Shown: positions 12,901 through 24,418, numbered from the stretch's first letter. The stretch is DNA of 64,000 bases from Diploscapter coronatus (GCA_964036155.1 OZ038423.1:68773249-68837248); one strand, 5' to 3'. The notes: generated from the sequence alone by a model not told the origin. Numbers and translations are program-made.

Positions 12901-14621
12901 AACAAATGCAACAAAGCAGTGTGGATTAATCGATACAGTGGACGCGGCCCGAACCATGCCCCTGAAAAATAAGATCGGCGAAAATTATTGCTAGGCGTAC
13001 TTGTTCTGACTCGGGAAAAGGTTGTCAGAATGCGGATTAAAAAGCGGAAATCAAACAGGGCAAAACTAAGAAAAAACAATCAAGAAAATTCTAAATGTAT
13101 GGTAAAATACGAAAAAAAAAACTTATAAAAATAGATAACGAAGCGATATTATCGGTGAATTTAACGGAGCTTACCTCATGCTTCGACACAGACAGACACG
13201 CAGAATAAAGAGAGCCCTCGGCAATTTGGAAAGAGATATAAACGGGAAGATCGAGAAATTCGAGAAATAGCAAGAAAATCCTAGAGGAAAAGAAAACGGC
13301 TGATAGAAAGATAAGCGATAACTCGAGATATGCGAGGCTCAATGGCATCGGAGCAGCTGTCCGAAAATGCCGAAGGGCGGAAAATTCCCCCCATCGCAAA
13401 AACCCCTTTGTTTACCAGAAAACTCACGTGAAATCTATGCAAAATCAATATTTTGAGCAAAGTACGGGAAATCTCATGAAAAATTCCAAATAAATGAAAA
13501 CGTGATCATGTTATCGAATTTTACGCTGTATTGAATTTGGCAGCCTGGAAAAAATAGGACGACAAAAGTTTTGGAAAAAGCATACAGGCTTTCCCCTACC
13601 TTACCCTATACTATTTCACATTTCCTGTTTTTTCAGATTGTCGTTGAATTTAAGTGCGTTTTATTTTGTTCGTCGATTCCCTAATTTTCAGACCGGACGG
13701 AGCAGCGTTGATCGAGCTTTTCTCATCGTCCCCAGCAATTCAATGCCTGACTCCAAGACCGATCCTGATGGACTCGAAATCGAATGCACCGGGGGCGATA
13801 TTAATTGGTTACGAGCCACACACAACGAGTAAGTTCCAGAAAATTTGATCATAAAACATAGAAAATCCCAGAAACTAGTACAGTTGTAAGAAATAGCCAA
13901 CGTCTCAAACTAAATAATGATACATTTTTGTTGTAATTTCAGATAGCGACGTTTCCCTGATCTCTGCTATTGATGCGTCAACTCAAACCCTGCTCACCAC
14001 GTGGATAATCTACTCCGCAGCGGAAATGCCTAATGTCACCAAGCAATTCGAAATCAGGATACCGATTGAGCATGACGATAACGTTATAACTAAGGTATAA
14101 AAGTCGAACATTTTCAGATAAAGAAGTTTTCACAACTAAGTTATTGAGAATAAAAATAAGCAAGTTTTTAGCAACTCTCAATTTCGAACCGATACAGCAT
14201 CCCCAGATCGTTCAGGATCAACATCTCTAAGCCCCAACTGGTCCAGGTCAACCCGACAGAGCTCAAGAATATTCAACCAGGAATTTCCGTGCCGATCAGC
14301 CTGTATTTCCCGAATGTCGTCAGGAAGCCGATGAGTGTCGAGGTTAGTTGGGGAATTTTTCTAAATTTACTTATTTTATCGCAGAACTCTTTCGATGATT
14401 TGAAGAATTTTCTATCTTACGATAGAGGGAATTTCTTAAAACCAAGCATTTTTGTTAATTTTGAATTCCAGTTGGGAGCAATATTCATATGAATGGCTTG
14501 TGCTATTTATTCTTTACGATATTCTTGGAAATTGATCATTTTTCAGGTTCTCTTGTACATTCTACACATGGACACCGGCACGGAGGAGGAAACGTTTTCA
14601 ATGCTCTTAACCTATTTTTAA
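978..14621 (+). CDS. nphp-4: Nephrocystin-4 homologue (5' end missing)
   Basis: Ciliary transition-zone scaffold that works with nephrocystin-1 in gating the cilium. Exons I can phase: 978-1043, 1172-1293, 1506-1693, 1961-2073, 2120-2206, 2263-2402, 2635-2749, 2799-2892, 3107-3267, 3293-3535, 3582-3706, 3775-3823, 3870-4009, 4051-4134, 4184-4280, 4324-4467, 7367-7511, 7555-7660, 7710-7809, 7851-7974, 8098-8311, 8496-8736, 8799-8849, 8932-9030, 13692-13828, 13943-14094, 14172-14342, 14547-14621. The translation follows vertebrate NPHP4 in order: FFHCPHLENGGVYILIEV, a VCWGAWRAYD block, GGPRPNP, VFFTMQFYRF, CIDVWDAISLLHIGTVYV, VFFEFILHNSYPEPINCIIE, and the Ig-like C-terminal blocks ending FSMLLTYF-stop. 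The first 80-90 residues are not visible before 978. The 2.9-kb and 4.7-kb introns contain antisense genes. Exons between 4467 and 7367 may be missing from this model. The 3267/3293 junction needs a 25-nt intron, which is odd. Confidence 0.9.
5133..6669 (-). CDS. Secreted protein with poly-cysteine core, nested antisense in nphp-4
   Basis: Nine exons: 6604-6669, 6303-6477, 6093-6141, 5992-6033, 5779-5799, 5674-5694, 5517-5551, 5397-5475, 5133-5352; every junction is GT-AG and in phase. About 235 residues. The N-terminus MAGSLRIFGSALLLAIIAQ is a signal peptide. A Ser/Thr-rich spacer then ends in TKRSGCGCC, a possible basic cleavage site. The core is arginine/proline-punctuated cysteine clusters, including RPCCCCC encoded twice by separate 21-nt exons. 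It closes with GCGGGRKRRALQALKIK, a basic amphipathic stretch, and an acidic, Gln/Thr-rich tail ending ELVTETTA. Such cysteine density suggests metal binding or disulphide-crosslinked extracellular material, but I recognise no named family. A TATA-like box lies about 90 bp upstream of the ATG. It sits wholly inside the largest 5' intron of nphp-4 on the opposite strand. Confidence 0.8.
6758..6765 (-). promoter_or_regulatory. TATA-like box of the cysteine-rich gene
   Basis: Read on the minus strand this is TATATAAG in a CCTATATAAGCGC context, 89-96 nt upstream of the start codon at 6669. Position and sequence fit a core promoter for the nested cysteine-rich gene. No experimental support is available. 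Confidence 0.5.
9328..10315 (-). CDS. Tyrosine/tryptophan-rich exons, separate gene or alternative 3' end
   Basis: Three minus-strand exons with good splice signals: about 10289-10315 (HYAQYWTGA), 10012-10073 (SYLFDSLSTSLGRGLSMYKA) and 9328-9491 (LIPYRTLDTYWLTPTYWD onward, ending RAYFAQWST-stop). Composition (Tyr, Trp, Arg, Thr) resembles the tyrosine-rich gene immediately upstream. Either these are alternative C-terminal exons of that gene, or a small paralogue whose first exon I could not find. The phase from the upstream gene's last exon does not join cleanly, so the link is unproven. Confidence 0.45.
9848..9963. repeat. Small foldback MITE
   Basis: About 116 bp with imperfect terminal inverted repeats: CAGACGAGGGGCGGAG at the left and, reverse-complemented, CAGATAGAGGGGCGGAG at the right. 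It lies in the large nphp-4 intron, between the tyrosine-rich exons. Confidence 0.5.
10617..12821 (-). CDS. Tyrosine-rich small protein, nested antisense in nphp-4
   Basis: Seven exons: 12741-12821, 11751-11873, 11612-11694, 11534-11566, 11437-11472, 11086-11106, 10617-10758; the sum is 519 nt, an intact 172-codon frame. The start codon follows TTTTCAGC, a trans-splice-type acceptor. The N-terminal third is basic, with two serine motifs (LPRSKSVIDTPRLY and TRTRSVPDLTSYF) that look like phosphorylation or docking sites. The rest is dominated by Tyr, Arg, Trp and Ser, e.g. YDDYWYDKYYYFSP, YYRRYYDS and SPYYTYPYLGSYLSYGYC-stop. There is no signal peptide or membrane segment, so a cytoplasmic low-complexity or structural protein is likelier than a secreted cuticle protein. 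I recognise no family. A MITE sits in the last intron (10809-11050). Confidence 0.75.
10809..11050. repeat. Foldback MITE with long inverted repeats
   Basis: About 242 bp. The left arm (10809-10915) and the reverse complement of the right arm share long stretches such as CGACGGCAAATTG and (A)GACGCAA-ATTCGCGT, giving arms of roughly 100 bp with scattered mismatches. It is inserted in the last intron of the tyrosine-rich gene, inside the nphp-4 intron. No target duplication was identified with confidence. Confidence 0.7.
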
Positions 14622-14728
14622 ATTCATTTATACTACTCAAAATATGCACAATAAATTAAATGACACGTTATTTTTGCTTAGACAATTAAGCTACTCGTAA
14701 TCTGAGCTCAGATATAATTTCAATCAAA

Positions 14729-17483
14729 TTAAATTTTAAGGCCATTAGGTTTATAACCCGGATCTTTAGTGAATAAAAATGGATCTAATCTGGATGATGG
14801 TTCCAAGGCATCCACGAACACGGTCGATAGATGAGTCGAATTGTGCAGTGTCAGATAGACGAATCCATAATTTCCAAGTCTTACGGCGGAAAAGGGCTGA
14901 GCTATTGTTTCATTCGGGAAGGTGTGGTCGTGACAGCCCTAAAATTTAATTTTAAAGGAAGTAAAGTCAGGAAAAAATATGAAAAATAATCTAACTGAGC
15001 ATGATAAGGCTCTTTTTATGGATTAGATAATGTAGTCAAATTATAAATAACATTTCTGGAAAGTGATCCTACCGCTGTTCCAGTTAGAGTATAGGCCGGC
15101 GTAGGACTATTGTGAAAGTGGTTGAGCTCTTGATTGTCCAGAATGGGAGTGCCATTTCTGAGTGGCCAGTCTCGTTCATAGGTATGTTTGTGAGCCCAGT
15201 AGACGGAGTCGACTCCATAGGTGTTGAACAGAGGCTCGAGGGCTGGGTAGCCGGGCGCTCCGTTTCGGGGCTTCAAATTTATTCTTATCATGATTAATTA
15301 TTCGATTTTCATAATCAAGTATTGTTAAGTATTAAGTTTTAGTATGTAATCAATAGTGTGTGCGTCATTTTTGTTCGAATGATTTCGGATTCGCATGGAG
15401 CTGTAAATCGATTTAAATTGACTATTGGTGTTGATCATCCAGATAATTTCATTATTAAAATTTTTGGGATGACTTGAAAAATTTTTTAAATTTCAATCTT
15501 TGATGATTGTCAGCCCTTTCTTTGGAGCCTTATCAATTTTCCCTTGACCAGATTAATTTGAAATGTTTTGCAAAATCTTCGACACGAAGCCATTTTTCCA
15601 GGAAATGTGAAAATTTTGATCGCTGATTAAACGACGCGAATTTGCACTACCAGGAAAGTTTTTTATCAGCCAAATATTTCGAACGTCAATAATAAGAATT
15701 CGTTGACAAATACACTCAGGTTAGTGAAAAAATTCAATCACATAAAATTACTCATTTTCATAGGTCATTTGGTCAATAAGGTACGAGTTTTTATGATGTA
15801 ATTTGAAATTTCACACCAGCGTATTTTCAGGGTCATGACATCCTGACTTATGCGTGTTTGAGCAATACATCGGTCTGTGCATGAATAGAATTGTCCAGGC
15901 AGAATTCATGTTCTTAATCACCTCAATTAAACATTTAGTTCCCCTGATCAACTAACCGCTCTTAGATCTCTATAAAGCCAATTAAATTGTAATTGAGCTT
16001 CGGTTGACATATCGAACGCATAATACTCTGAACTTATGCCGACGAAATGATAATTACCCAGGGTCACACTTAATTAGTTCACTTAATTGGGTAATTAGTT
16101 AGTTAATTACCTCCAAAATTGATTGTCATTTAACACGCCGTTCTGGGGCATGGTGAACCGATTTTTGTAGTGCAAAAAGTCCTGGTTCTGTTCATGATTG
16201 CCGGCGACTACCTGGAATTGAAGAATTAGAAATTTCCGTGATTTTTCGGGTTCGTGAAGTTTATCAGCAAGGGAGTGTGATGAAAACGTGAAAATTTATC
16301 TTTGTCGTGGAAATTTTCACGATTTACGTATTGCTTTTATCGCTGATAGAAAAGCGCTTAAGATTGTCGCTAAACTTTAGGTACTAATCATAATGTGTCC
16401 ACGTGAACATAATTGCACTTGAATTACTTTTGACATTTTATAGTGTGAATGAATTGGATTATACCATATAAGGAACATAAGCGGCTATTGGTTGGATAGC
16501 GTTCATAAACTCGTCCCCTTTGTCGCCATTCTTGTCATCCAAATCGTAAGAAATGTCACCTAAAATTAAAAATTAAAAAAAAAATTGCTATAAAATTTAT
16601 CATAAAATATCATCATACTTAGGAAAAGCTATTGAAACTATTATTGTTAATATTTTGCTAACCAAATCCTTGCACATTTAAGAGTTAGCATTCTCTAACT
16701 TGATTGCTATTTTCGCTTTTTCTTATCAAAAATAGCATGAGGAAACACCTATACGAATATTCAAATTCCAAAAATCTATTAGATGACCCAATATAAGATT
16801 TTTAGCTAACCGATATGGAAGACCAAGTCCAGCTCTCCTAATTTAGTCATTTCAATGAGAGGATCGAAAGAATAGCCATTCTTCACGGAAAAATCTCCGA
16901 AAACCGCCGCTCGAATTTCCTTATTCGGGTTGATCTGGGTGAAGAAAAAAACTTCAGATTTGCCTTCATCTGAACCCACGGAGTAATCTGAATTTTATAC
17001 TTTTTCGACTTTAGGAATGCTTAAAGATTACAATATTTCTGCCCAGGAGTTAAGAACGGAATTATTCCTCGATAGGTAAGCCGAGTAATCGATTTTGAAC
17101 CACCGTCAGTCCACTTAGTAACTTCAGCGGGAACTTTCGAGTTCAGAGCATCGGAAGAAGGTCCGTAGTAAATGTAAGGCGAGGCTTTGTCTACTGAAAT
17201 ATAAAATTTTAAAAATATTTTTTGACTATGATAAACGATAATGGTTGAATAATCAATGATGTAAAGAATATAATATAGTTCATTTATTTTGAAACGTAAT
17301 CTATCTTTAACAATATCAAATTTTAAACCTACAAGATTTCTGAGTGATCCAGCTAACAGCCATCCCAGTAGGGTCATTCGTCAGACTCAAATGAACTTGT
17401 TCCGGCGCGTTTGAAGCATCGTTTGAAATCGGAAGTCCGAAAATTCCCGACAAAGTCAACAGAGAAATCACCAAAGCCAGCAT
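14729..17483 (-). CDS. Secreted purple acid phosphatase (metallophosphoesterase)
   Basis: Binuclear-metal acid phosphatase hydrolysing phosphomonoesters, probably extracellular or lysosomal. Exons 17333-17483 (signal peptide MLALVISLLTLSGIFG, then fibronectin-like LTNDPTGMAVSWIT), 17032-17193, 16811-16987, 16465-16559, 16111-16211, about 15960-16070, 15830-15900, about 15060-15270, and the last one ending at 14729. Metal-ligand motifs occur in order: GDFSVKNG, GDISYDLDDKNG, GNHE, LFMHRPMYCSN, and WAHKHTYERDWP (the HxH-YER block), followed by GCHDH and a C-terminal domain ending NGLKI-stop. All ligands expected of animal PAPs are present, so it should be active. Confidence 0.9.
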
Positions 17484-17826
17484 TTTTCCAGATTACGGTA
17501 ACTCGAAACTAGCTAAGGAATGGGGTTCATATAATGGGTCTTATCAGTCATTATTAGTGATTTAATGGACAATTTTCAAGGATGGAGTACTTTAGATTTG
17601 CATGCTTTATCAGGAGGGAGAATTTGTGCAAAAAAGAAGTGGAAATGACCCTTTAACTTGTTACGTTTGTGTTAAGACCCTATCGCATGAGAACGAATCG
17701 TGTTTACTTTTTCGTGCTAGAAACTAAATCATGATTATTGATCAAGAATTTATTGAACCAAGTATTTTACACAGAAAAGGAATGATTTCTCTTGCTTTTT
17801 TCTTCCCTTCTTAAAAGGTAAGCATA

Positions 17827-18677
17827 TTACGCTCCAATCTGAAAATTTTATTTAAACTTTGGAGAAAAAATTAATTTAATTCCTACCTTTTCCTTCAGCC
17901 GCTTCAAGGTAGCAATGAGTCCGGTTAGATCACGTTTTTCAAGAAGTTCGTTGGGGAAGAATAGCTCATCTTTTCTGAAACAAAGAAAACTTGAAATAAA
18001 AAAAACGAGGACAATTACGCCAATCCGATATTCTCCAGAGCTTCCAAGAAATTGAGCATGTTGTCAGTTGCCGAGAAGACTGCTGGTTTCTGATTCACCG
18101 GACGAGGCAAAGAGCGGGGGTTTAGACGCAGGACGAGTCTGGAATAATTATTTTAAGTTTTTTTTTTTTTTTAATTTATTTAATTCAATCTAAGAACAGC
18201 TTCAATAGGTTATTATATAATTTTATTTAGGAAGTTAATCTTTTTAGAAACATTATTTTAAAGTTTCATTACTGCTTGACAAAACTACCATGAAATTGAT
18301 AATACAAAATTTTCACTTGAAAATCACCTGTTCTGAATCATATATATATATATATTTTTTTTTTATAAATTCAAGTTTTACTTGCAAAGTATTTTTCCGT
18401 CATGCAGCACTTCCAAAATACCATCGCGGTCATGCGGCAAGCGTTCCGAAGTTACCCTCGACACCCACTGCAGGATCTCGTGCTCGATTTGATCGTCGCG
18501 TTTTCCTTGAAGCTTAATTTTCAGATATTTTTAACACGTATTCTTTTATGAACCTACCCAACTTAATCTGAATCCCCTGTCCTTTTTCGATCCATAACAG
18601 AAAGCAGATCCGTCAGGGTTAGAGGTCAGTTCAGGGTACTGAGAGTGACCCGTGAATTTCTTCCAGCCTGCTGCCAT
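17827..18677 (-). CDS. Single calponin-homology-domain protein (transgelin/calponin type)
   Basis: Actin-binding CH-domain protein of about 155 residues. Five exons; the start lies four bases after a TTTTCAG acceptor. An N-terminal tail of about 40 residues (MAAGWKKFTGHSQYPELTSN...) precedes the CH domain: EILQWVSRVTSERLP, DGILEVLHDGKILCKLV, LRLNPRSLP, then FSATDNMLNFLEALENIGL, DELFFPNELLEKRDLTGLIA and TLKRLKEKIGA-stop. These match the conserved CH helices and the FxxxDLxExxD-type segment of calponins. No calponin (CLIK) repeat follows, so it is CH-only. A muscle or cytoskeletal role is inferred from family. Confidence 0.85.
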
Positions 18678-20165
18678 GGTGCTGAAAATGCACAATTTCT
18701 AAACACTTTCAAAATAGATTTATGTTGAAGACAAAATAGCTCGGGTAAAGATAAAAATTGGAAGAAGTTATTCTGATGAAGAAGAAAAGGTTTAAACGAA
18801 TTCTACAGGAAACGAAACTTTTTAAAGGAGTTGCTGGTAAATTCGAAAAGAAACCCTGAGAAAGTTTCCAGCGAAAGATTTTACAAGAAAATTGAAAACT
18901 GACAATTTTTCACCGAAATTTCGAAAGTGGACAGTCATTTTTTGCCGCATCACATCATTCTCGAGTGAATTGTTTATTCTCGGGGGCGTAACGAGGAAGC
19001 GGATTGGGGAAATCTTGAGAACGAAGCTCGATAAGCACGGTGATAAGAAAACTGAGAGCTGAATGAGATCAGGTTTGGTGGGAAAATTGTATCGCGAGGA
19101 TCATGATTGGAATATTCTGGACTCTACATTTGAGGACATGGAAATTGTTTGGATAAATTTTTGCTCAAATATTATAGACTCTAGCAAGCGAATACTGCGC
19201 AACGATGAAGTCTATGAAATGAGAATTTTCCTGAAACTTATTTCTTAAAAATGTTAGATTGAAATTGGTGAATCGATATGGACAATCAATATCACGAAGA
19301 ATTGAATTTTCAAGATTATTTACGTGATGCACAACTTCCTCGAAACTCATTTTATACAAGAAAATTGATAACTTCCATGATTCATATCGCTAATGAAAAT
19401 GACTTGCAAAATACTCGACAATTCTGAGCTTCTTTCTCTAAATTTTGCTTCTTTAATCCTCTCGTGTTTCCGTTTTCTCTGGGTTTCCTTTGACTCTCTA
19501 ACTCCTTGTCCTCTCTGTAAATACCCTAAGTAAATTCGGCCAGGGCCTCCGAGAACCGGACCGATTAATTTTAACATTCTCGCTGATTTTACTTTGCACA
19601 TATTTTCTAGCCAACAATTCGTAAATGAAGTTTTACGGGAGTTCGAAGTCTCGAGGAAGATGGGTTTGGGATATCATCTAGGAGTTTTTAATGAGACTTC
19701 AACGGTGCCCTTGGTCAATTGAATTATTGGGCTTGCATAATGTTAGGTATCAGCATCTGTATAAACTTTTATTCTGATTCTATATTTTTAATTTCGACTT
19801 GAAATAAATTTACCCCATCAAATATGGATCTTCCAGGTCGATCATCTCGAATATAAAGAATACTCAAGAGAAAAAACAGATTTTGAACAAATTTAGTATG
19901 CAAATTACATTTTAAAAAATCACTAATACAATTTGTACCTTTATCACAATTTATTCATCTACTTAGAATAAGGTTAACATAGTTCGAAGTTAGAAAATAG
20001 TGTAAAAACTCAAATACTCGTTTCAACTACATGAACAGTTCGAGATAAATTTCGCCTGGAAGAATTTAACGTGGTTGGCGGTGGCAAAGATGGTTTAACA
20101 CGTCTGTATCTAAAATTAATAAAATACATTTAAAAAACTCAGTTAATAAAATTATCGTTGACGTT
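18678..20165. other. Intergenic, nothing convincing
   Basis: Short AT-rich open frames only, with no conserved motif and no well-phased exon series. It separates the CH-domain gene from the repeat-rich middle region. Confidence 0.5.
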
Positions 20166-20322
20166 CAAATAACTGGTTATGCAATTTGTCGCGCAGAAAA
20201 GTGGCACTGCTTTTTCTCGTTACAACTCAGTGGATGGTATGTTAGAAAGAAGAGCCTTTACTGGAAAGAGAAAATGGCGCCACCCATTTTTCTGTGCGAA
20301 AAATTGCATAACCAGTTGTTTG
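20166..20322. repeat. Foldback MITE, about 157 bp
   Basis: Terminal inverted repeats of about 38 bp: the left end reads CAAATAACTGGTTATGCAAT and the right end, reverse-complemented, reads CAAACAACTGGTTATGCAAT, both continuing into CGC(G/A)CAGAAAA(G/A)TGG. There is no coding capacity. Non-autonomous DNA transposon. Confidence 0.75.
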
Positions 20323-20509
20323 GATCACAGCATCATGTTCATTAACAACCGAAACAAGCGCGATTTTTTTCATTTCTCTGCGCTGATCTCTAACTATGCC
20401 TTTTTCTCTCTTCACCTTTTCGCTCTTCTCTATTTCCCCTGGCCTGCGTTTACAAAACCGATTGTCAATGAACATGTGTTAGTGTGCATGCTATCGATAC
20501 CTTCGACAG

Positions 20510-20701
20510 ATGAAATTGACAATCGCTTTTCTCCTTGCTGGCGATGATACCAGAAATGATAGTGGTAAGTTTAATGATAGTGACAGCGATTCGCAAAGTC
20601 GTATGATAATGGTTAGAAGTGAACTATTAAATAATATTCCAAATATATCCCAACTTCCTCCATCTATCATCGATTTATATTTGAATGACATAAATAGATA
20701 A
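20510..20701 (+). CDS. Doubtful 63-residue open frame
   Basis: Begins MKLTIAFLLAGDD just after a CAG, then an acidic Asp/Ser-rich stretch and a hydrophobic tail. The first residues are mildly signal-peptide-like but too short. It lies next to the MITE in AT-rich DNA with no supporting context, so it is probably chance. Confidence 0.12.
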   Translation: MKLTIAFLLAGDDTRNDSGKFNDSDSDSQSRMIMVRSELLNNIPNISQLPPSIIDLYLNDINR

Positions 20702-21211
20702 AGTAAAATCATAATGAACTGTAATTTTTGCTTGTAAAAATGCAATACGTTTGTCTACGAGCATTTGCATTGAATTCATACATGATGAAATGCGATGAAT
20801 AGCATTTGAAGTAGAATTCTCCTGTTTTGTGACTTATAATTACGAGTAGAAAATGATGATATGTACTTCATTTTAAAATAAATTAAAATGTATAGCAATG
20901 TAGCGCAAAATCCACTTATGTCGAATACCATAGGCACCATCTAAATTAATAATTAAAAATCTATCGGAGCTTTAATTCATTGAACTCTAACAAAATTTTA
21001 TAAATCATGACGGTTATATTAATGACTTACTAAAAGGATCGGTGCAAATAGCTTAATTCGTTCATGATCAAGTCGAAAAATCATAAGTATATGTAAGGTA
21101 ATATAAATCATGTAAAAGAATATTGCGAACAGGTAAAATAATTTAATGATTGTTGTAAGTCGTTTGCTGAAATGACGATATAATAATTTTAAGTCACAAA
21201 CAAAAAAAACT

Positions 21212-22612
21212 TCATAGAATTAAATGCCCGTCATACCTGTTTAGGAGTGTTGAAGAAATGGTTTTCATATCAAAAATAATAGATATTCTTTGAACTATTA
21301 ATAGCATGTTCAATAATGTTATCACTGTGCTAGCAATAGGGCTAATTACAACCATTAATAATAAATAAGAGGGAATTAAGATGAGGAATATTTGTATGCA
21401 GATGTAAAGAAAAAGAATAATTTGACGTGATTTGATCACTATATCATTCGTTCCAATATCCGATGAGTGAATAATGCATATTTGCTTAGTCGATTCTAAA
21501 ATAAATCAACGCATTAATAGTCAATCAAACCAGCTACTGTCGACTTTTGAAATGTTGATAATTCAAATAGCGACACAGACGAATTTTTATCGATTTATTT
21601 ACCATTTTCTTGCGAAAATGGTGTGCTCAATGAAGAAAGTTTGAGCAGTGGATGAGGTTCTTTCTCTTCTGCTATCTTTCATATCCTCTAGTCAGTCTTT
21701 TGTGCTCTAATAATAACTATCCGAGACTTCATTCAAGCCAAAAATATTTTCGATAAATTCTATACATACGGTCAATAAAATAATAATCAAGAATGTTAAG
21801 TATAACCAACGTTCCAAATAAACATGAAGCATTCAAAACGTATATTATCGTCAATCGTTGCAAATGAAGGAGTATTTTCAAATGGTAGTGCTGCAATTTG
21901 TATATTTGTAACCATATATGAAAATGTTCAAATCTTAATTTAACCAATTTGAAATAGCTATGATTAAGCATAAGTTGCGTTGTTAAAAACTCAATCTTGA
22001 GTGAACTTAATTAATCAAACAACCCATAAAACAATATTGATTTCCAATAAAATTTTTTGCTCATATATCGAGATTATCTATTCTTTAAAATATTCATGCA
22101 AAATTTCGAGTTAATTATCTAAAATTTTAACTTACTAGTGTATCTTTCCTTAGAAGATGAATCGACATAATATAGAATGTATGGATTATTATTATAGGAA
22201 TTATAAACGTTAGTATTATTGTCATGGTCGTCTTTAGTCCATGATAAATATTCATGTCAAAATCTACAAATTTAATTTAATAGTTGATATTTAGCGTACT
22301 TTTTTTTTAATTATTCTGGTTGTATTTTGATGATATTTTAGACGCAGTGCAATAATGATAAATTATAACTGGGAGTAAGTTTTAATTTATCAATGACTCT
22401 ATATTAAGAGTTAAATTTTATTGGAAAGCAAGAGCATTAGTGGTTCGTATTTTCAAGCATGTAGCCAACTGCAATTTCTAATGGCATTTATGAATTTTAT
22501 CGAATTTATCTAGACTGGTGCTTAAAATTCGGAGGGACAAACAATAACATAACACCACTAATATATTCGAGATTATATTCTTACCTACAAATGAAGTATT
22601 ATCACAATCCAT
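21212..22612 (-). pseudogene. Fragmentary nematode seven-transmembrane receptor-like gene
   Basis: A well-phased start is visible: exon 22585-22612 (MDCDNTSFV) joins in phase to 22136-22263, giving an extracellular N-terminus and one strong membrane helix (TMTIILTFIIPIIIIHTFYI) with a basic cytoplasmic end (HLLRKDT). A later segment at 21212-21440 reads like the TM6-TM7 end of a nematode chemoreceptor (KSRQIILFLYICIQIFLILI, then SPIASTVITLLNMLLIV). The middle (21729-21990) is open in one frame but too polar for TM2-TM5, so helices are missing or degenerate. I call it a decayed or wrongly resolved chemoreceptor; the subfamily is undecided. Confidence 0.3.
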
Positions 22613-23808
22613 GAATAGCAGTATAAAAAACTATTCCTTAGTATAGCTGTTAAATTTTTGAAATATAAAATTGAAACTTTTATAGCGATGATAATACTCA
22701 ACTTGAACCTATTTGACTAAAAAGTGTATTTTATAGTCATTTTTAGCTAGAAACTCGCGTTATTTCATTCTAGCAAGTTTGCATAATAGATTCGTTTCAA
22801 TCTAACATTTATATTAATTTATTCAATGCTAAAGTAAGGTATTTCATAGCATCTGTCAATGAAAATTTGACTTTTTAAACTTAGAGAATAGTTTACGCTT
22901 TTCCCAAAATAATTTTGCAGTTTTGCACCTGCTTAGTCAATGTTATTTAGCAAAACTTAGCAGCTGTTTGCTTTTTCATTACCATTACAGGAGTGTTCTA
23001 TGTCTTTGTATCGCTTGATAATCAAGGTTCAAACTTCGACATTTAAGAGTGTATTTGTAGGACTCGAATAACTGTCCGCATTTCAGAAAGTCTCACAAAT
23101 CGTGATTTGATCACAGAGCTGGGTACCCCTATGAGTCCTAATCGCAAAACCGAGGAGACAAGGTTCCACCCCCAAAAGTGGGCGGAGCTATGCTAATTTG
23201 AAAATCGCGATTTATGTGGGGAAAATGCTCATCAGATAGTATAAAGAAATCTTGTTTGTTTTACATCATCTGTTCAAAAATACCCTAAATGGCGATATGT
23301 TCGCAATGTTATTTGAGAACGTTTTCAAAGATCAGCAAGAATATTGCAGATTTACGTATTTACTGGCCTTTATAATTTGTCATTTTCCGAGTCTGAAGTA
23401 GTCAATTATTATTAATACACTTTGAAGAGCATTTTTCTTTTAAACTGCAAGCACCTGCTAATGACAGTTAAGTATATTTCGCAAAATGAAGAATTATGAA
23501 CATTTGACCTTTTTACTTAGATTTTATGATCAAATTTGTCTTGAAATTTCGAATAACTTTTTTTTTTTAATAAAAGTGACAATAATAATTTTTATGGCAG
23601 ATTTGAAACTTGAATATCACAATTTTTTAATTAAAAACATTCAAAATGCCATCGTGCATATCATACAAATAATAATAAAAATTTGACATTAAAAATCTAC
23701 TGTTGAATATAGTAAACTTGTAATGTAGAAAATATAAAAACACAGAAAATCTATCAAGGGTTTAATTACGGTGGTATTAATTCAATTCTAAGTACACATT
23801 TCCTCCGT
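22613..23808. other. AT-rich intergenic stretch
   Basis: No domain, motif or convincing exon chain on either strand. Around 23100-23200 is a short GC-richer patch without a recognisable structure. Confidence 0.45.
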
Positions 23809-24150
23809 TCAGATAATTCTTGAAAAAAATCGCAACTTATAAACTTTCTTATATTCAGATACTTTATCATTCAAATTATACGTCACTTCAATTTGACACG
23901 AAAAATGGTATTTAATATAACTACTGGTATATAAAAGAATAATTTTTATGCTTTTTATAGTAAAGAATCGATCGTGAAACAGATCACGCTTATTCCCGAA
24001 TTGCTTGTAACCATCGTTATATCTGAAATAGACCAATTATTCCTCAATTTTATCAATTCAAACTAACCTTGTCTCGAAAAGCATAAAGTGACACATTCCG
24101 GAGAGTGGTGCCGACTCAATTGGATAGATATTTTCACCAGTTACTACATT
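23809..24150 (-). CDS. Orphan 3' exons, unknown product
   Basis: Two exons in phase: about 24067-24150 (ENIYPIESAPLSGMCHFMLF...) and 23809-24025 (YNDGYKQFGNKRDLFHDRFF..., ending LRFFSRII-stop). The splice between them has a good TTTCAG acceptor. They lie downstream of the secreted helical gene at 24729-25727 with a SINE in between, and could be its last exons. However, joining in that gene's phase creates an immediate TAA, so the link is doubtful. I recognise no family. Confidence 0.3.
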
Positions 24151-24164
24151 TAAAAAATTCTTAG

Positions 24165-24418
24165 TCTTATTATTCCCACTGAGTGGGGTCGGCTACCCTC
24201 AGTCCGTAATGCGACAGGTAGACAAGCGGTCTATTCTAGCCATACAGGACTAGTAGCCCGCCCCGAGAACAGGCTGTTGTTGTGTGCAACAGCCGAGGGA
24301 TTTTTAGGCAAATTTCTCGTGATTTTATCCACTACCAACATTTCTTAGCTTCCTTGATTTGGGTAGGAGCGGGAAGCGAACTTAGGACCCTGCTCTAGAC
24401 AGTGATACACAACCACTA
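24165..24418 (-). mobile_element. tRNA-derived SINE, copy 1 (head damaged)
   Basis: Shares about 250 bp with the copy at 30497-30764, beginning at the same base (TCTTATTATTCCCACTGAG on the plus strand) and containing the same GTCGGCTACCCTCAGTCCGT and AACAGCCGAGGG blocks. On the minus strand the tRNA-like head is recognisable but truncated and mutated compared with copy 2. It sits just upstream of the exon ending near 24150. Confidence 0.75.

Noticed and set aside
24185..24300. Possible tRNA or structured RNA gene
   Set aside because: The GC-rich block is the SINE body shared with the second copy; no complete cloverleaf with a usable anticodon was found.
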